From NCBI GenBank assembly GCA_947069175.1, contig CAMTDV010001633.1:57394102-57458101 (forward strand): DNA of 64,000 nt, in the 5' to 3' direction. Every line of letters begins with the position of its first letter. Within the stretch, counting starts at the first letter, position 1. The DNA comes from Scalesia atractyloides. Its lineage: Eukaryota; Streptophyta; Magnoliopsida; Asterales; Asteraceae. This document shows positions 22,257 through 32,018 of this stretch, one piece after another. Below the pieces are notes generated by a model. It was not told the DNA's origin and did no database searches. It was given only the letters and a program-made list of their open reading frames with translations. The position numbers and the translations under genes were made by a program.

Positions 22257-22929
22257 GAACGAGAAAGGTATTCACATAGACCCGTCGAAAATTGAAGCAA
22301 TTAAGAATTGGGAGGCGCCCAAGACTCCAACTGAAGTTCGGCAATTTCTGGGATTAGCGGGCTATTATCAGAGATTTATCGAGAACTTTTCTAAAGTTTC
22401 TCAATCGCTAACGACTCTCACGCAAAAAGACAAGAAGTTTGTTTGGGATGAAAAACAAGAGGAGGCATTTCAACCCTTAAAGGATAAGCTATGTGACGCG
22501 CCAATCTTATCACTTCCTGATGGTACCGATGACTTTGTGGTGTATTGTGATGCTTCACATCAAGGTTTAGGTTGCGTGCTTATGCAACGAGAAAAAGTCA
22601 TCGCGTATGCATCACGCCAATTGAAGGTTCACGAGAAAAACTATACCACGCATGACCTCGAGTTAGGTGTCGTGGTATTTGCTTTGAAGATTTGGCGACA
22701 TTATCTCTATGGTACTCAATGTACTATATTCACGGATCACAAAAGTGTTCAACATATATTTAATCAGAAGGAATTAAATATGCGTCAACGGCATTGGGTT
22801 GAAGTGTTGAATGACTATGATTGCACGATCAAGTATCATCCGGGCAAGGCGAACGTTGTAGCGGACGCCTTGAGCCGCAAGGAACGAGTTAAGACATTAA
22901 GAGTACGAGCCTTGGAGATGACAATTTAG
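22252..22929 (+). pseudogene. gypsy-1 RT connection and RNase H
   Basis: The 225-residue frame starts in the RT thumb (IHIDPSKIEAIKNW, FLGLAGYYQRFI). It then has RNase H: YCDASHQGLGCVLMQ with the first catalytic Asp, HDLELGVVVFALKIWRHYLYG, FTDHKSVQHIF, and ends HPGKANVVADALSRK. The domain is intact within this frame. It removes the RNA strand of RNA/DNA hybrids. Confidence 0.92.
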
Positions 22930-24307
22930 ACAAACTTTACGACTCGTGTGCGTGAGGCACAACAAGAAGCTTCAAACCGGAAAACATCCCCGCAGAATCA
23001 TTACGAGGAATGGAAAAGCAAATGGAACCAAATAAAGATGGAACTTTATATTTCATGGGAAGAATCTGGATTCCCTATTTTAGAGATCTACGAGACTTGG
23101 TACTGGACGAGGCACACAAGTCAAGGTACTCAATACATCCAGGATCGGACAAGATGTATCAAGACTTGAAGGAGTATACTGGTGGCCGAATCTCAAGCCA
23201 GACATTGCAACCTATGTTGGGAAATGCCTGACTTGTGCAAAGGTCAATGCCGAATACCAAAAACCATCTGGATTATTACAACAACCCGAAATCCCTGTTT
23301 GGAAGTGGGAACAGATATCAATGGATTTCATAACCAAGCTCCCACGAACCTCTCGAGGACATGACATGATTTGGGTTATTATAGATCGGTTAACCAAGTC
23401 GGCCCACTTCTTACCGATTCGTGAGAAAGACAGTACTGAGAAGCTAGCTGAGCTGTACCTTAAGGAAATTGTGGCACGTCACGGAGTGCAAGTCTCCATA
23501 ATCTCGGATAGAGATGGTCACTTTGTGTCGCGGATATGGCAGTCATTTCAAGCTTCGTTTGGATCTCATCTAGATCTAAGCACAACGTTTCATCCGCAGA
23601 CTAATGGACAAAGCTAGCGAACCATCCAAACTTTAGAAGACATGCTTCACGCTTGTGTGATGGACTTAGGCAGAAACAGGGATACTCATTTACCATTGGT
23701 AGAGTTTTCCTATAATAACAGCTATCACACTAGCATTAAGGCCGCACCATTCAAAGCACTTTATGGACGCAAGTGCCGATCCCCGCTATGCTGGGCGGAA
23801 GTTGGTGACAAACAACTCACTGGTCCCGAACTTGTCCAAGAAACCACCGACAAGATATGCAAAATCCGCGAGCGTATTAAGGCAGCTCGTGATCGACAAG
23901 AGAGCTACGCGGACAAAAGAGATAAACCATTATCCTTCGAGGTCAGAGACAAAGTTTTGTTGAAAGTCTCGCCTTGGAGGGGCGTAGCTAGATTTGGTAA
24001 GCGTGGAAAGCTTAACCCACGATACATTAGACCCTTCGAAATTCTGGCAAAGGTTGGTACTGTTGCATACAAGCTAAAATTACCCGAGGAACTCAATAAT
24101 GTGCATGACACATTCCATGTGTCTAACCTCAAAAAGAGTCCTACTAAAGAGACAGTTATCATCCCTGCGAATGAGATTCACATAGACGACAAGCTACAAT
24201 TTACTGAAGAACCTGTTGAGGTTATGGACTGGAAGGTCCAGAAAACACGGAGAAGTCGTATCAAGCTAGTCAAAGTCCGTTGGAACTCTCGACACGGACC
24301 CGAGTAA
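22930..24307 (+). pseudogene. gypsy-1 integrase, C-terminus deleted
   Basis: Frameshifts near 22930 and 23180 break the zinc-binding part (histidines near 23115-23135, cysteines near 23220-23240). The core reads MDFITKLPRTSRGHD, SDRDGHFVS and HPQTNGQ. A TAG at 23615-23617 replaces the residue just before the catalytic-Glu segment. The last frame (23642-24307) has VEFSYNNSYHTSI, LYGRKCRSPLCWAEVG, PRYIRPFEIL and the chromodomain-like VKVRWNSRHGPE. It then stops where the deletion joins LTR sequence. Confidence 0.9.
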
Positions 24308-26255
24308 ACTTTTAGTTTTAAGATGTTTAAATAAATTAAACATGGCCATACCCTATTTTTATATAAAAATACAAGTTAAGGAAATAAATATTTCTTAAAG
24401 TATAAAAACACGTATAAATATATATTTAGGAAAATATATATTCACCAAGTATTTGTGTGCTATCTGTATACTAAATGTAAATATGGTAGTAGACAAATTA
24501 GGGCATTCAAAACAATAAATACTCCCAATGGAGTATAAAATCAAATACCTTCAAAATACCAAGAAAAATACAAATGAAGATTATACATAAAAATGCCCAT
24601 ACTTGGGTGCATGGACAAATACAACAAAATAATATAAACTTATATATATTCCTTGATTTATATGGACTTGTACACAAAATATATATATTTAAACAAGATT
24701 GATAGAAATATATATATTTCATACAAGCCTTAAAATATATTATTTTTAACAAAACTAATTTCCTGAAAATATAAAAATTACTAGAAAAGATTTTTCTCAC
24801 TTAATAGGAAATACATGAACATTAATACATAAATACATGTGTACTTTCCTAAGTATACATTTGGTGAATAACAAATATACTTATACTAAAAATAATATTA
24901 GAAATATTATTTTACAAAGTATACATATTTATTTTTGGAAAAATAAATATAACTAAACACATATTTTGACTTGATCAAGGAAGTATAACACAAGAATACT
25001 TAAAAAAGTATAAGTATATAAATACAAGTATAAGTTAAAAATCATATTACATTTAACAACCCATCTTAACTTGGAAAATACATATTTATTTAAGAATAAA
25101 TTTTAACTTGGGCTAGGCCCAATAACATAAAGACATGGGCTAGGCCCAATGACATAAAGACATGGGCTAGGCCCAATGACACAATGACATGGGCTAGGCC
25201 CAATGACACACGTGCTAGGCACGAGGACAAGGAACGAGTGATGCCGTTCACACACAATTCAAGACTCGATAACAAAATACATATTAACAAGACAAGGAAT
25301 AATTAATCAAGAACACAAGTAAGAACAATTAACACAAGATGGGAACTTGTACATAGAACAAGCATAGACTTAAGTGTCTAATGGAATTTAGAACACTTGT
25401 AGGTTTCGGTTCGAGACCAAAAGAACACTTCTGAGTTATACGAAACACAAGGAACACAAATCCGTGAGTTCATGTCCCCCTTTCCTTTTAAACATTTTCG
25501 GTTTTATAACATTCGGGGAAAATACATGTTAAGACAGATGGTATGTTAGTTATGGAGTTAGACGATAACAAGATCGATGTGCGTAAGTAGGATTGATAAC
25601 AATATAACATTAGTAACCATTAATCACTTAGTGACCAAGGTGCAAAAGGTGTAGATCTATTGAGCTTGAGGCATGCTCTACTCCTAGTTGTATACCATGG
25701 AGTGCTTTTGTGATCCCAATTGAGAACAAAGTGTCTCGGTTTGGTTATTTACTTACGACGCATAGTATCGGAGGGCTCGCTACCCACTGATAGATCCTTA
25801 AATTCCATAATTATTGTAACATACCTGGATTTCAATATTGGATTACAATTATGACAACTCATTCTAAAACAATACTACATGAACTCGCTCAATTTTTGTT
25901 GATTTTTCAAACTACTTGTATTTCAGGAAATAAGGGGTAACTGGTGATGGATTCTCGGAAGATACAACGATGACCACTTTTGGAGGATTTTCCTCATATA
26001 TCCCTTCCTCGTTTGGGCATATAAGGGGTCAACACCTCGATTTAATCTACGATTATAACAAACATATTTTGGTGATGTAATTTAACTAAGTGTTGTTTTG
26101 GATAACTTATGAAACTTGTTGGAAACTTGTAAACTTTGAATTTGAATCTATGTAACACATGGCATCGTTGTTGGTTATGGTTATGTTACACGATTGATTG
26201 CAATGATTACTGTTAAGTCACACGTTTGCGCTTCCGCTACGACCAGGGTGTGACA
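24308..26255 (+). repeat. gypsy-1 3' LTR, lacking its first about 1.8 kb
   Basis: From AACTTTTAGTTTTAAG the sequence matches the 5' LTR from about 15611 to its end, with small indels and scattered substitutions. The upstream 1.8 kb, including the TATA box, is absent. So are the polypurine tract and the last residues of pol. One deletion explains all three losses. Confidence 0.92.
25109..25202. repeat. array of TTGGGCTAGGCCCAA-type palindromes, 3' LTR
   Basis: GGGCTAGGCCC occurs at 25110, 25137, 25164 and 25191, now with an even 27-base spacing. It is the counterpart of the 5' LTR array, where the last spacer is three bases longer. Confidence 0.85.
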
Positions 26256-26373
26256 TTGCTATGAAAAAGGATTGATTTCTTTACAACATGTCCATACCAA
26301 GGATCAACTGGCAGATGTGTTGAAAAAAGCACTTGATGCTATATCTAGGCTTGGAATGTTAAACATGGATTAA
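26256..26373 (+). pseudogene. copia-A pol C-terminus (RNase H tail) after gypsy-1
   Basis: TTGCT at 26256-26260 is the right copy of the gypsy-1 target duplication. Copia RNase H then resumes: EKGLISLQHVHTKDQLADVL, KKALDAISRLGMLNMD and TAA at 26371. The conserved TKDQLADxLTK motif identifies it as the end of a copia polyprotein. Confidence 0.92.
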
Positions 26374-26804
26374 AAACAAATTTTTTTTGTGATCCATGTT
26401 TATATAGCAATAAAATGTTTTTAGAAAATCAAAATCCATCCTTAAAAATAGTTTAAAATTGAATTTTTTAATAAATCCTCAAAGTCTGTTCAAAGCACTG
26501 ATAGCACAAAAACACTGTTCGTTTAGAAAAGTCTATCCACTGTCAAAAAGTGTATCCTCTGATAGTTGCAAATACTGTTCTTATCCACTGTTCAAAAATT
26601 TCAAACAATGTTTAGCCAAAAAACTGTCTTTCATTTTCAATCAGAAGTTACACGTGGTCAGATGTTATTCGACAGTTGTTGCATCAGATGCCACATCCTT
26701 ATCACTTTTTCAAGAAACCCTACATAAACCCTGTTCTATCCCGAACAGAGGATTCACCAAACTGTGTCGATTTCTAAAATCTCAAAACAGTTTACACTCA
26801 AATC
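26374..26804 (+). other. non-coding spacer between copia-A pol and aORF
   Basis: No supported coding frame. CACTGTTC/CACTGATAG-like words recur several times. The matching spacer in copia-B (49881-50302) is conserved, so it belongs to the element. Confidence 0.5.
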
Positions 26805-28834
26805 ATGGCTCCTAAAACAAAATCAAAGACGAAATCAAAGATAGATCTACCACCATACGTCTTGATTATCAAAACCCCGCATAATTACACGGGGATCTTA
26901 GAGGAAACCGAAACTAATACAGGATACCACACAGTGATTCAGATTCTAAGAAATTCAAAATTTAAGCATATGCTCGAAGTCAAAGCCCATATTTACATAG
27001 ATTCTCTTTGGGATTTCTGGAAAATGCTAAGGTCAAAACATCTTCTGATGGTGTTCCTTATGCAATAATCTCAAAGGTTGGGGGTACTTCTTTACAAATT
27101 AGTCCACAATCAATCTCTCAAGATTTTCAATTGAATGATTTGACACATCCTGTGTCATTTTCTTTAAGAGAGATGCAAGCAGAGTTTGTGGAAAGGGGTT
27201 ACACTGGCCAATTGAAAGGTATGACAATCTTTAAACCCCATTTTCCAGCAGATATGAAATTCTTTTTCCATACTCTTTTAACATGTCTCTCTGCAAAATC
27301 TACTGCTTTCAATGAGATTCCATTGAACATGCAATATATGGGATATGCAATTTTGACTGATTCTGATTTTAACTATCCCCAGGTATTGTTCAATGATCTT
27401 GTAAATAATTTTAAAAATATCTCAAAAAGGAAAGCTTTCTTGATACATCCTCGATTCTTGAGTGTTTACTTGCAAGACCAGATCATATTTGCAGCAAGTA
27501 AACAAGGCGCAGTGACCACACCTGGCTGCCTAACTCATGAAACTTTTACATGAATAACAAATCAAGAAAAGGTTTCCAAAACAGAAGTAGAGGAGGATGA
27601 GTCAGTTTTACAAGAACAAAATGTTCAATCTCTTCCTCCTGCTACTGAGCCCACTGCTCTAGGTGATCAGAGCATTACAACCACTGCTCTGAAACCCACA
27701 CCTAAAATCGCCAAAAAGAAACCAACAACATCCAGAAAACTCACCAAACCCAAAAAGGGTCCTCTAGAAGATGAGATCCCAGAGGTAAACCCTATGACAA
27801 CACAAAAGTCACAAACCACTGCTGCTACTTCTTCACAACAGATGGTTGACAAATCTCCACCTGGCTATAAAACTCCTCCTGCATCCTCACAAAAGGATCG
27901 GGTTGTAAACACAGGGACACCAAATTATGAAGCTCTAGGACCACTTGGTTCTATCTTCCACAACCCATCTCCCAGGGCAATGTCTCTTTCTGCACCTATC
28001 CCTTCTCCAATAAAATCACTACCACAAACCTTTTTACCCTTGCTAAATGCAATAGAACTAGAGCAGACATTATCCAGTACTTCTCACCAACCTATCACTG
28101 AGAATATACTTCAACATGATGCTAGGTCTGATTCTCTATTCTTTGCTAGCTCATCAGCAAATGAAGAGGCTACATCCCTTGGGTTACATGTAACCCTTGG
28201 TGATAGTTCAACTAGAGCAGCCACTACAATTGCAAAACTACCTAGTTTTCCTTTGGACAGTGGTTACATTACTAAGTCTCTGTTGAAGGCAACCACTGCT
28301 GAGGCTACCAAGGTAACCTCTGCTGTTGTGGGAAGTCCCCAGTACCAAGAAAAAGGGGCATCTAAGGTTGAAGCTAGTGTCAAAACACATGCTCGTGATC
28401 CCTTAGATATAACTACCACCTCAGGTAGGAGTTCAGATGATCCTATTAAATTAGGTGATGATCTAAAATACAAAGATTTGACGGAGAGAATATCAAAGAT
28501 TGAAACTTCTATTGATGAGATAAAAAATCTCTTGAAGCAGTTGTTAGCTACAAAGAGCCATCCATCTGCCTTAACCACTGCTGATCTAAAAGAAGCCTCA
28601 GACCCTCTGTTTCAGCAACAAAAGCACTTCTCTGATCTACAACACAAACATCAAATGCAGGAAGTACGAAACATGGTTGAAGCTAGATTCATGGATACAA
28701 GGGCAGACATTAAAGCAATAAAAGCTCATCTTCTCCAAACCACTGGTACTGCTCCGCCTACAGTAATTTTTGTAAACACTGAAGATGATGCTAAAAAGGG
28801 GGAGAAACCTTTGGAAAGAAGAAGCTTACAATAG
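26805..28834 (+). pseudogene. copia-A additional ORF (aORF), N-terminal half
   Basis: The ATG at 26805 starts MAPKTKSK, shared with copia-B at 49880 on the minus strand. The N-terminal globular part has PHNYTGILEE, SKFKHMLEVKA, and FFHTLLTCLSAKSTAFNEIP..MQYMGYAIL. It resembles the extra ORF seen in many Asteraceae copia elements, as I recall them. A frameshift lies near 27000-27010 and an AGA-to-TGA stop at 27551-27553. A Ser/Thr/Pro-rich stretch and a coiled coil (DLTERISKIETSIDEIKNLLKQLL) follow. There is no signal peptide or membrane segment, so it is not an obvious envelope protein. Confidence 0.72.
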
Positions 28835-28842
28835 ATGATCAA

Positions 28843-30634
28843 ATGGCAAAGCCAACAGTGGATATTCCCAGGCCTAATGGTTCAAAGAAAAAGGAGCTAA
28901 CAGCTGATATTTTGGCCAGAGAACAAGAGAGCAGAAGAGAAAAGTGTATCTTGATGGCAAGGTATTGGTTGAGCAAAAGATTAAGCAGCAAAAAGAAAAG
29001 GAAGAGGTTGGTACCTCAGCAAAGAGGGGACCCGCTAGAAAAGTAAGGCAACCAACTCCCACACCTTCCAAAACTGAGCCTGCTGTAAATACAACCATTA
29101 AAACCTCTGTTTTCCAAAAATCAAGCACACCAACTTCAACTTCCATACCCATTTCCACCAAAGCAGATGCTACAGCAACTGTTGTGTCAACATCTGTTGA
29201 CACAGCAGAGGTTGCAGTAGACGCAATGTCATCCACTGCCATGGTCATTTTTAATACATCTACCCAACCTCTACCAACACCAACCAGAATTCCAACTCAT
29301 CCATCATCACCTGAAATCAAATTTGAGAGGAGAAGGACTACAAGGATGGTGAATGAAGAAGAGATCTTTCCTGCTCCTACTCCTTTATCATCACAACCAC
29401 TGACCTCCACATCAATGCTTCCACCATCTTTAAATCCAACCACTGATCCTCTTACAGTTATACTTGCAGCAAAGAAATATCCTCTTGATTTACTAGCAGT
29501 CAAGGAAGAAATTCTAAGATTCTATTCTAAGGAAGACCCTAACAAAAGAATCATATTATCTCTTGATGGCTACCCAAGACCTGCAAATATTGATGATTAT
29601 CTAGAACTCAAATTGAAACAAGCAGAGGATATAATAAAAAGAGACTCAGCTGGTAAAAGTGATAGAGAGATACAGACCAACATGTCTTTTCAGCTAAGCA
29701 AAGCCAGGGCATTGCAAGATTTTGTCAAAGATCTGTGTAATAAGTTGTCAGAAAGGGAAGATAAATGTCTTAAACATGAACTCGTTGAACATATCATGAA
29801 GAACAAGCAATATAAGGCAACAAAGGCACAGTTCAAGGATTGGAGTGAGGATGAGCTGAGAGAAGAAATTAAAAGAATGCAAGAAATTTTAAAAGATCCT
29901 CACAAGAAGCCAACTCCTCCTAACTGGAAAAATATAAGAAAAACATGCCAGACAAAGCTTTGAAGATCAAAAGGATGAAGGAAGAATTGATACAGAATCA
30001 CTATGGTTCAAGGAACCAAGTGACAAGGTGGGGAGAAGTCAGGGTGATTGATACTTATAAGATGTTAGAAGAGAGGAGGAAGAAAGATCCAAACATGCCT
30101 CCTAAACCAGTTTACCCTCCATCAGATGATGTTCATAAAGCTCAACACTCTAAAAAGTCTATCTCATCATTTGTTCCCTCCATCCTTGCTTTCAATCAAT
30201 TAAACAGGCAAGAAAGGATAGATGAAGAAGACAAGAGAGTGTTTGAACACATGAAGGAGGGAATTAAAAACATGGTTTACTATCACACAGATGAAGCTAG
30301 TGAAAAGCTCAAAGCAGATTTGACAAAGATAGTTCAACAAAAAGCTCTTCAAACCTTAACCAATAAAAGTTGTCCTAGAAAGCCAGAAGACCCAAAAATT
30401 CTAAAGTGGAAAGTCGATAAAGACTCACACGAATTGACATTGCTCAAGTCTAATGGTGATGATGTCCAGGTTAGCATGGAGGCTGCATATGAGCTAAATG
30501 CAGAAGACCTTCAAGATCTTTTGAATCTGACACTCGAAAAGGATGATGATGATGATGAAATTTCTCTCAATTTTGAATTACAGTTTAAAGGCCATATCAG
30601 AGAATTTCTGTTGAGGAATAAAGACCAAGAATAA
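28843..30634 (+). pseudogene. copia-A additional ORF, C-terminal half
   Basis: After frameshifts near 28835 and 28970 the frame 28944-29963 carries a Lys-rich start, a Ser/Thr/Pro-rich stretch and helical EDELREEIKRMQEILKD sequence. The frame 29945-30634 follows, with KMLEERRKKDPNMPPKPVYP and an acidic tail (EKDDDDDEISLNFELQFKG), ending TAA 36 bases before the 3' LTR. Copia-B conserves both blocks. Function is unknown. Helical and charged content suggests a structural or nucleic-acid-associated role, by inference only. Confidence 0.68.
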
Positions 30635-30660
30635 ACAAGTGTTTTGGCATCATCTGTTCC

Positions 30661-30670
30661 AGGGGAAGAT
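30661..30670 (+). other. copia-A polypurine tract
   Basis: AGGGGAAGAT immediately precedes the 3' LTR, the expected plus-strand priming site. Confidence 0.8.
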
Positions 30671-31293
30671 TGTTGGGATTGAACACTAACAAAGGAACAG
30701 ATGATATCAAAGCCAAATACACTATCCGAGCTTTGGTCCAACTATCAGAGGTTACAACCTCTGATCAACCTTTACACTGCTTCCTTAAACAACTGCTCCT
30801 ATCATCTGATCGAACAAGAAGCAAAGGTCTGATAGAAGAAACAAGATCAGAGGATAGACATCAGTGCTTAGACTAGTTATAGTTTATTCAATATAACAGT
30901 GCTATGCACTGATAGTGTTAGTTTAGCAGTGTTTTAGTTAGTTATGAATTTGTTAGCTATCACTATCAACCATGACGTCATAAAAGATGCTCAGTGGTTA
31001 GATAGTTAGTACAAATAGCTGATCAATGTAACAGTTAACTTGTCTTCCTGAAAAAGATCAATTCGCACTTTATCTTCTTCATTTCTTACTATCAAACGAT
31101 TGTAATTGGCTAAGGGGGAGTTTGTGAATCACATGCAAGTTTACCAACTTGAAAGCATGATGATGATGAAAACAAACGACCGATTGCTTGTAGTAAAAGT
31201 TTTCAATTAATTCCGCTGCATATCTTTAAAACTCAATCCATTTTCCATCTTTAGAAACAAAAACTACAAGTGATTCAAACTTAGATCCTAACA
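30671..31293 (+). repeat. copia-A 3' LTR
   Basis: It starts TGTTGGGATTGAACAC and ends AGATCCTAACA, followed by the CATCC duplication. The TATA box of the 5' LTR is TACAAATAG here (31010-31018), while the upstream palindrome TGACGTCA (30973-30980) is intact. Confidence 0.95.
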
Positions 31294-31392
31294 CATCCTA
31301 AACCTGATTATCGACCCCAAACCCGTCCCAAATGTGTCGGGTTTCGGGTTTACCTGTCGGGTTCGGGTTCAATTGCCATCCCTACATGGAAC

Positions 31393-32018
31393 CCTGATTT
31401 CCCGGTGGGCTCGGACTTGGGGTTTATTTGTCACTGTTGGTAACATTATAACATTTGGCAGCGGAATTTAGGATGAATAAAGATAATAAATGCAAAAGCT
31501 TGAATATATTAAATAAAATTTACTACGAGTTGTTCGGTATAAAGTATCTCACAAGATAGGATCTGATAAAACGGACTTGAGACTATAATGGGTTTATGAA
31601 CAAGCTCAATCCAGCCTATTTCATACTTGCTTAACCTGCACTTATCTTTAAATATACGTCAGTTTTCAATGGTAAAGACTAGTAACCGACTCTTTTGAAA
31701 ATATTTTCGAAAATCTTTGATACCATTTGGTATTCATTTTCTTTTTAACTTGGAATAAAGTATATCTCTTGTTACCAGTTTTACATGCTTGTCAATACAG
31801 TCGGGGACCAGAATCAAAAGTCGATACTTGATTAACTTACACACCATATTTATTTAATATTTTTTCCATTTGGCGTATGCCTACACCCCACGCTTATGTC
31901 ATGGCCATTTGCAATTATATGAGTCGGGTCGCCTGGACACGGTCGTATTAACTCGAAATGTTTAGTGTTATCAAGCAATATGGATTAAAATGAATTATTG
32001 CAATTCCATGACACGTAT
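31393..32018 (-). other. gypsy-0 flank right of the hAT element
   Basis: This should continue gypsy-0 beyond the hAT target site, probably its leader or 5' LTR side read on the minus strand. I see no coding frame. A weak TGGTATCAAAG on the minus strand near 31720 faintly resembles a primer site, which is not enough to call one. The stretch is cut at 32019 by gypsy-2A. Confidence 0.4.

Larger units (their letters stand above)
13794..26255 (+). mobile_element. gypsy-1, Ty3/gypsy (Tekay-like) retrotransposon inside copia-A
   Basis: The element begins TGTGACAACTGG, ends GGGTGTGACA and has TTGCT on both sides. Order is a 3786-bp 5' LTR, primer site, extra acidic ORF, gag, protease, RT, RNase H, integrase, and a truncated 3' LTR. 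Integrase after RNase H makes it Ty3/gypsy. The C-terminal VKVRWNSRHGPE tail suggests a Tekay/Del-type chromovirus, which I infer from memory of that family. About 1.8 kb of the 3' LTR and the pol end are deleted. Confidence 0.93.
6768..31293 (+). mobile_element. copia-A, full-length Ty1/copia retrotransposon with extra ORF
   Basis: Two LTRs of 617 and 623 bp (TG...CA) bound the element. The 5-bp duplication CATCC flanks it at 6763-6767 and 31294-31298. Order is LTR, iMet-type primer site, gag, protease, integrase, reverse transcriptase, RNase H, additional ORF, polypurine tract, LTR. Integrase before RT makes it copia. A coiled-coil-rich gag and a post-pol ORF suggest a SIRE/Maximus-like lineage, tentatively. 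Gypsy-1 splits RNase H. The LTRs differ by roughly twenty substitutions plus small indels by eye, so it is not very recent. Confidence 0.95.
5977..31384. mobile_element. non-autonomous hAT element split by nested insertions
   Basis: The ends are perfect 13-bp inverted repeats: TAGGGATGGCAAT at 5977-5989 and ATTGCCATCCCTA at 31372-31384. The flanks carry an identical 8-bp target duplication CATGGAAC at 5969-5976 and 31385-31392. Eight-base duplications and this terminal sequence are hallmarks of the hAT superfamily. Subterminal GGGTCGGGTTT/AAACCCG repeats at both ends fit transposase-binding sites. Without the MITE and copia-A the element would be only about 570 bp with no transposase, so it is MITE-like. 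Confidence 0.92.

Noticed and set aside
28874..29248. Minus-strand Val/Ala/Thr-rich ORF of 124 residues
   Set aside because: It is antisense to the well-supported copia-A additional ORF and mirrors its Thr/Pro-rich repeats.
26374..30634. Post-pol ORF as a viral-type envelope gene
   Set aside because: SIRE-like copia elements can carry envelope-like ORFs, but I see no signal peptide, membrane segment or furin-like site. It is called an additional ORF of unknown function.
31700..31745. Gypsy-0 primer-binding site on the minus strand
   Set aside because: TGGTATCAAAG matches only the first bases of the usual site and no LTR end (CA) lies at the proper distance.
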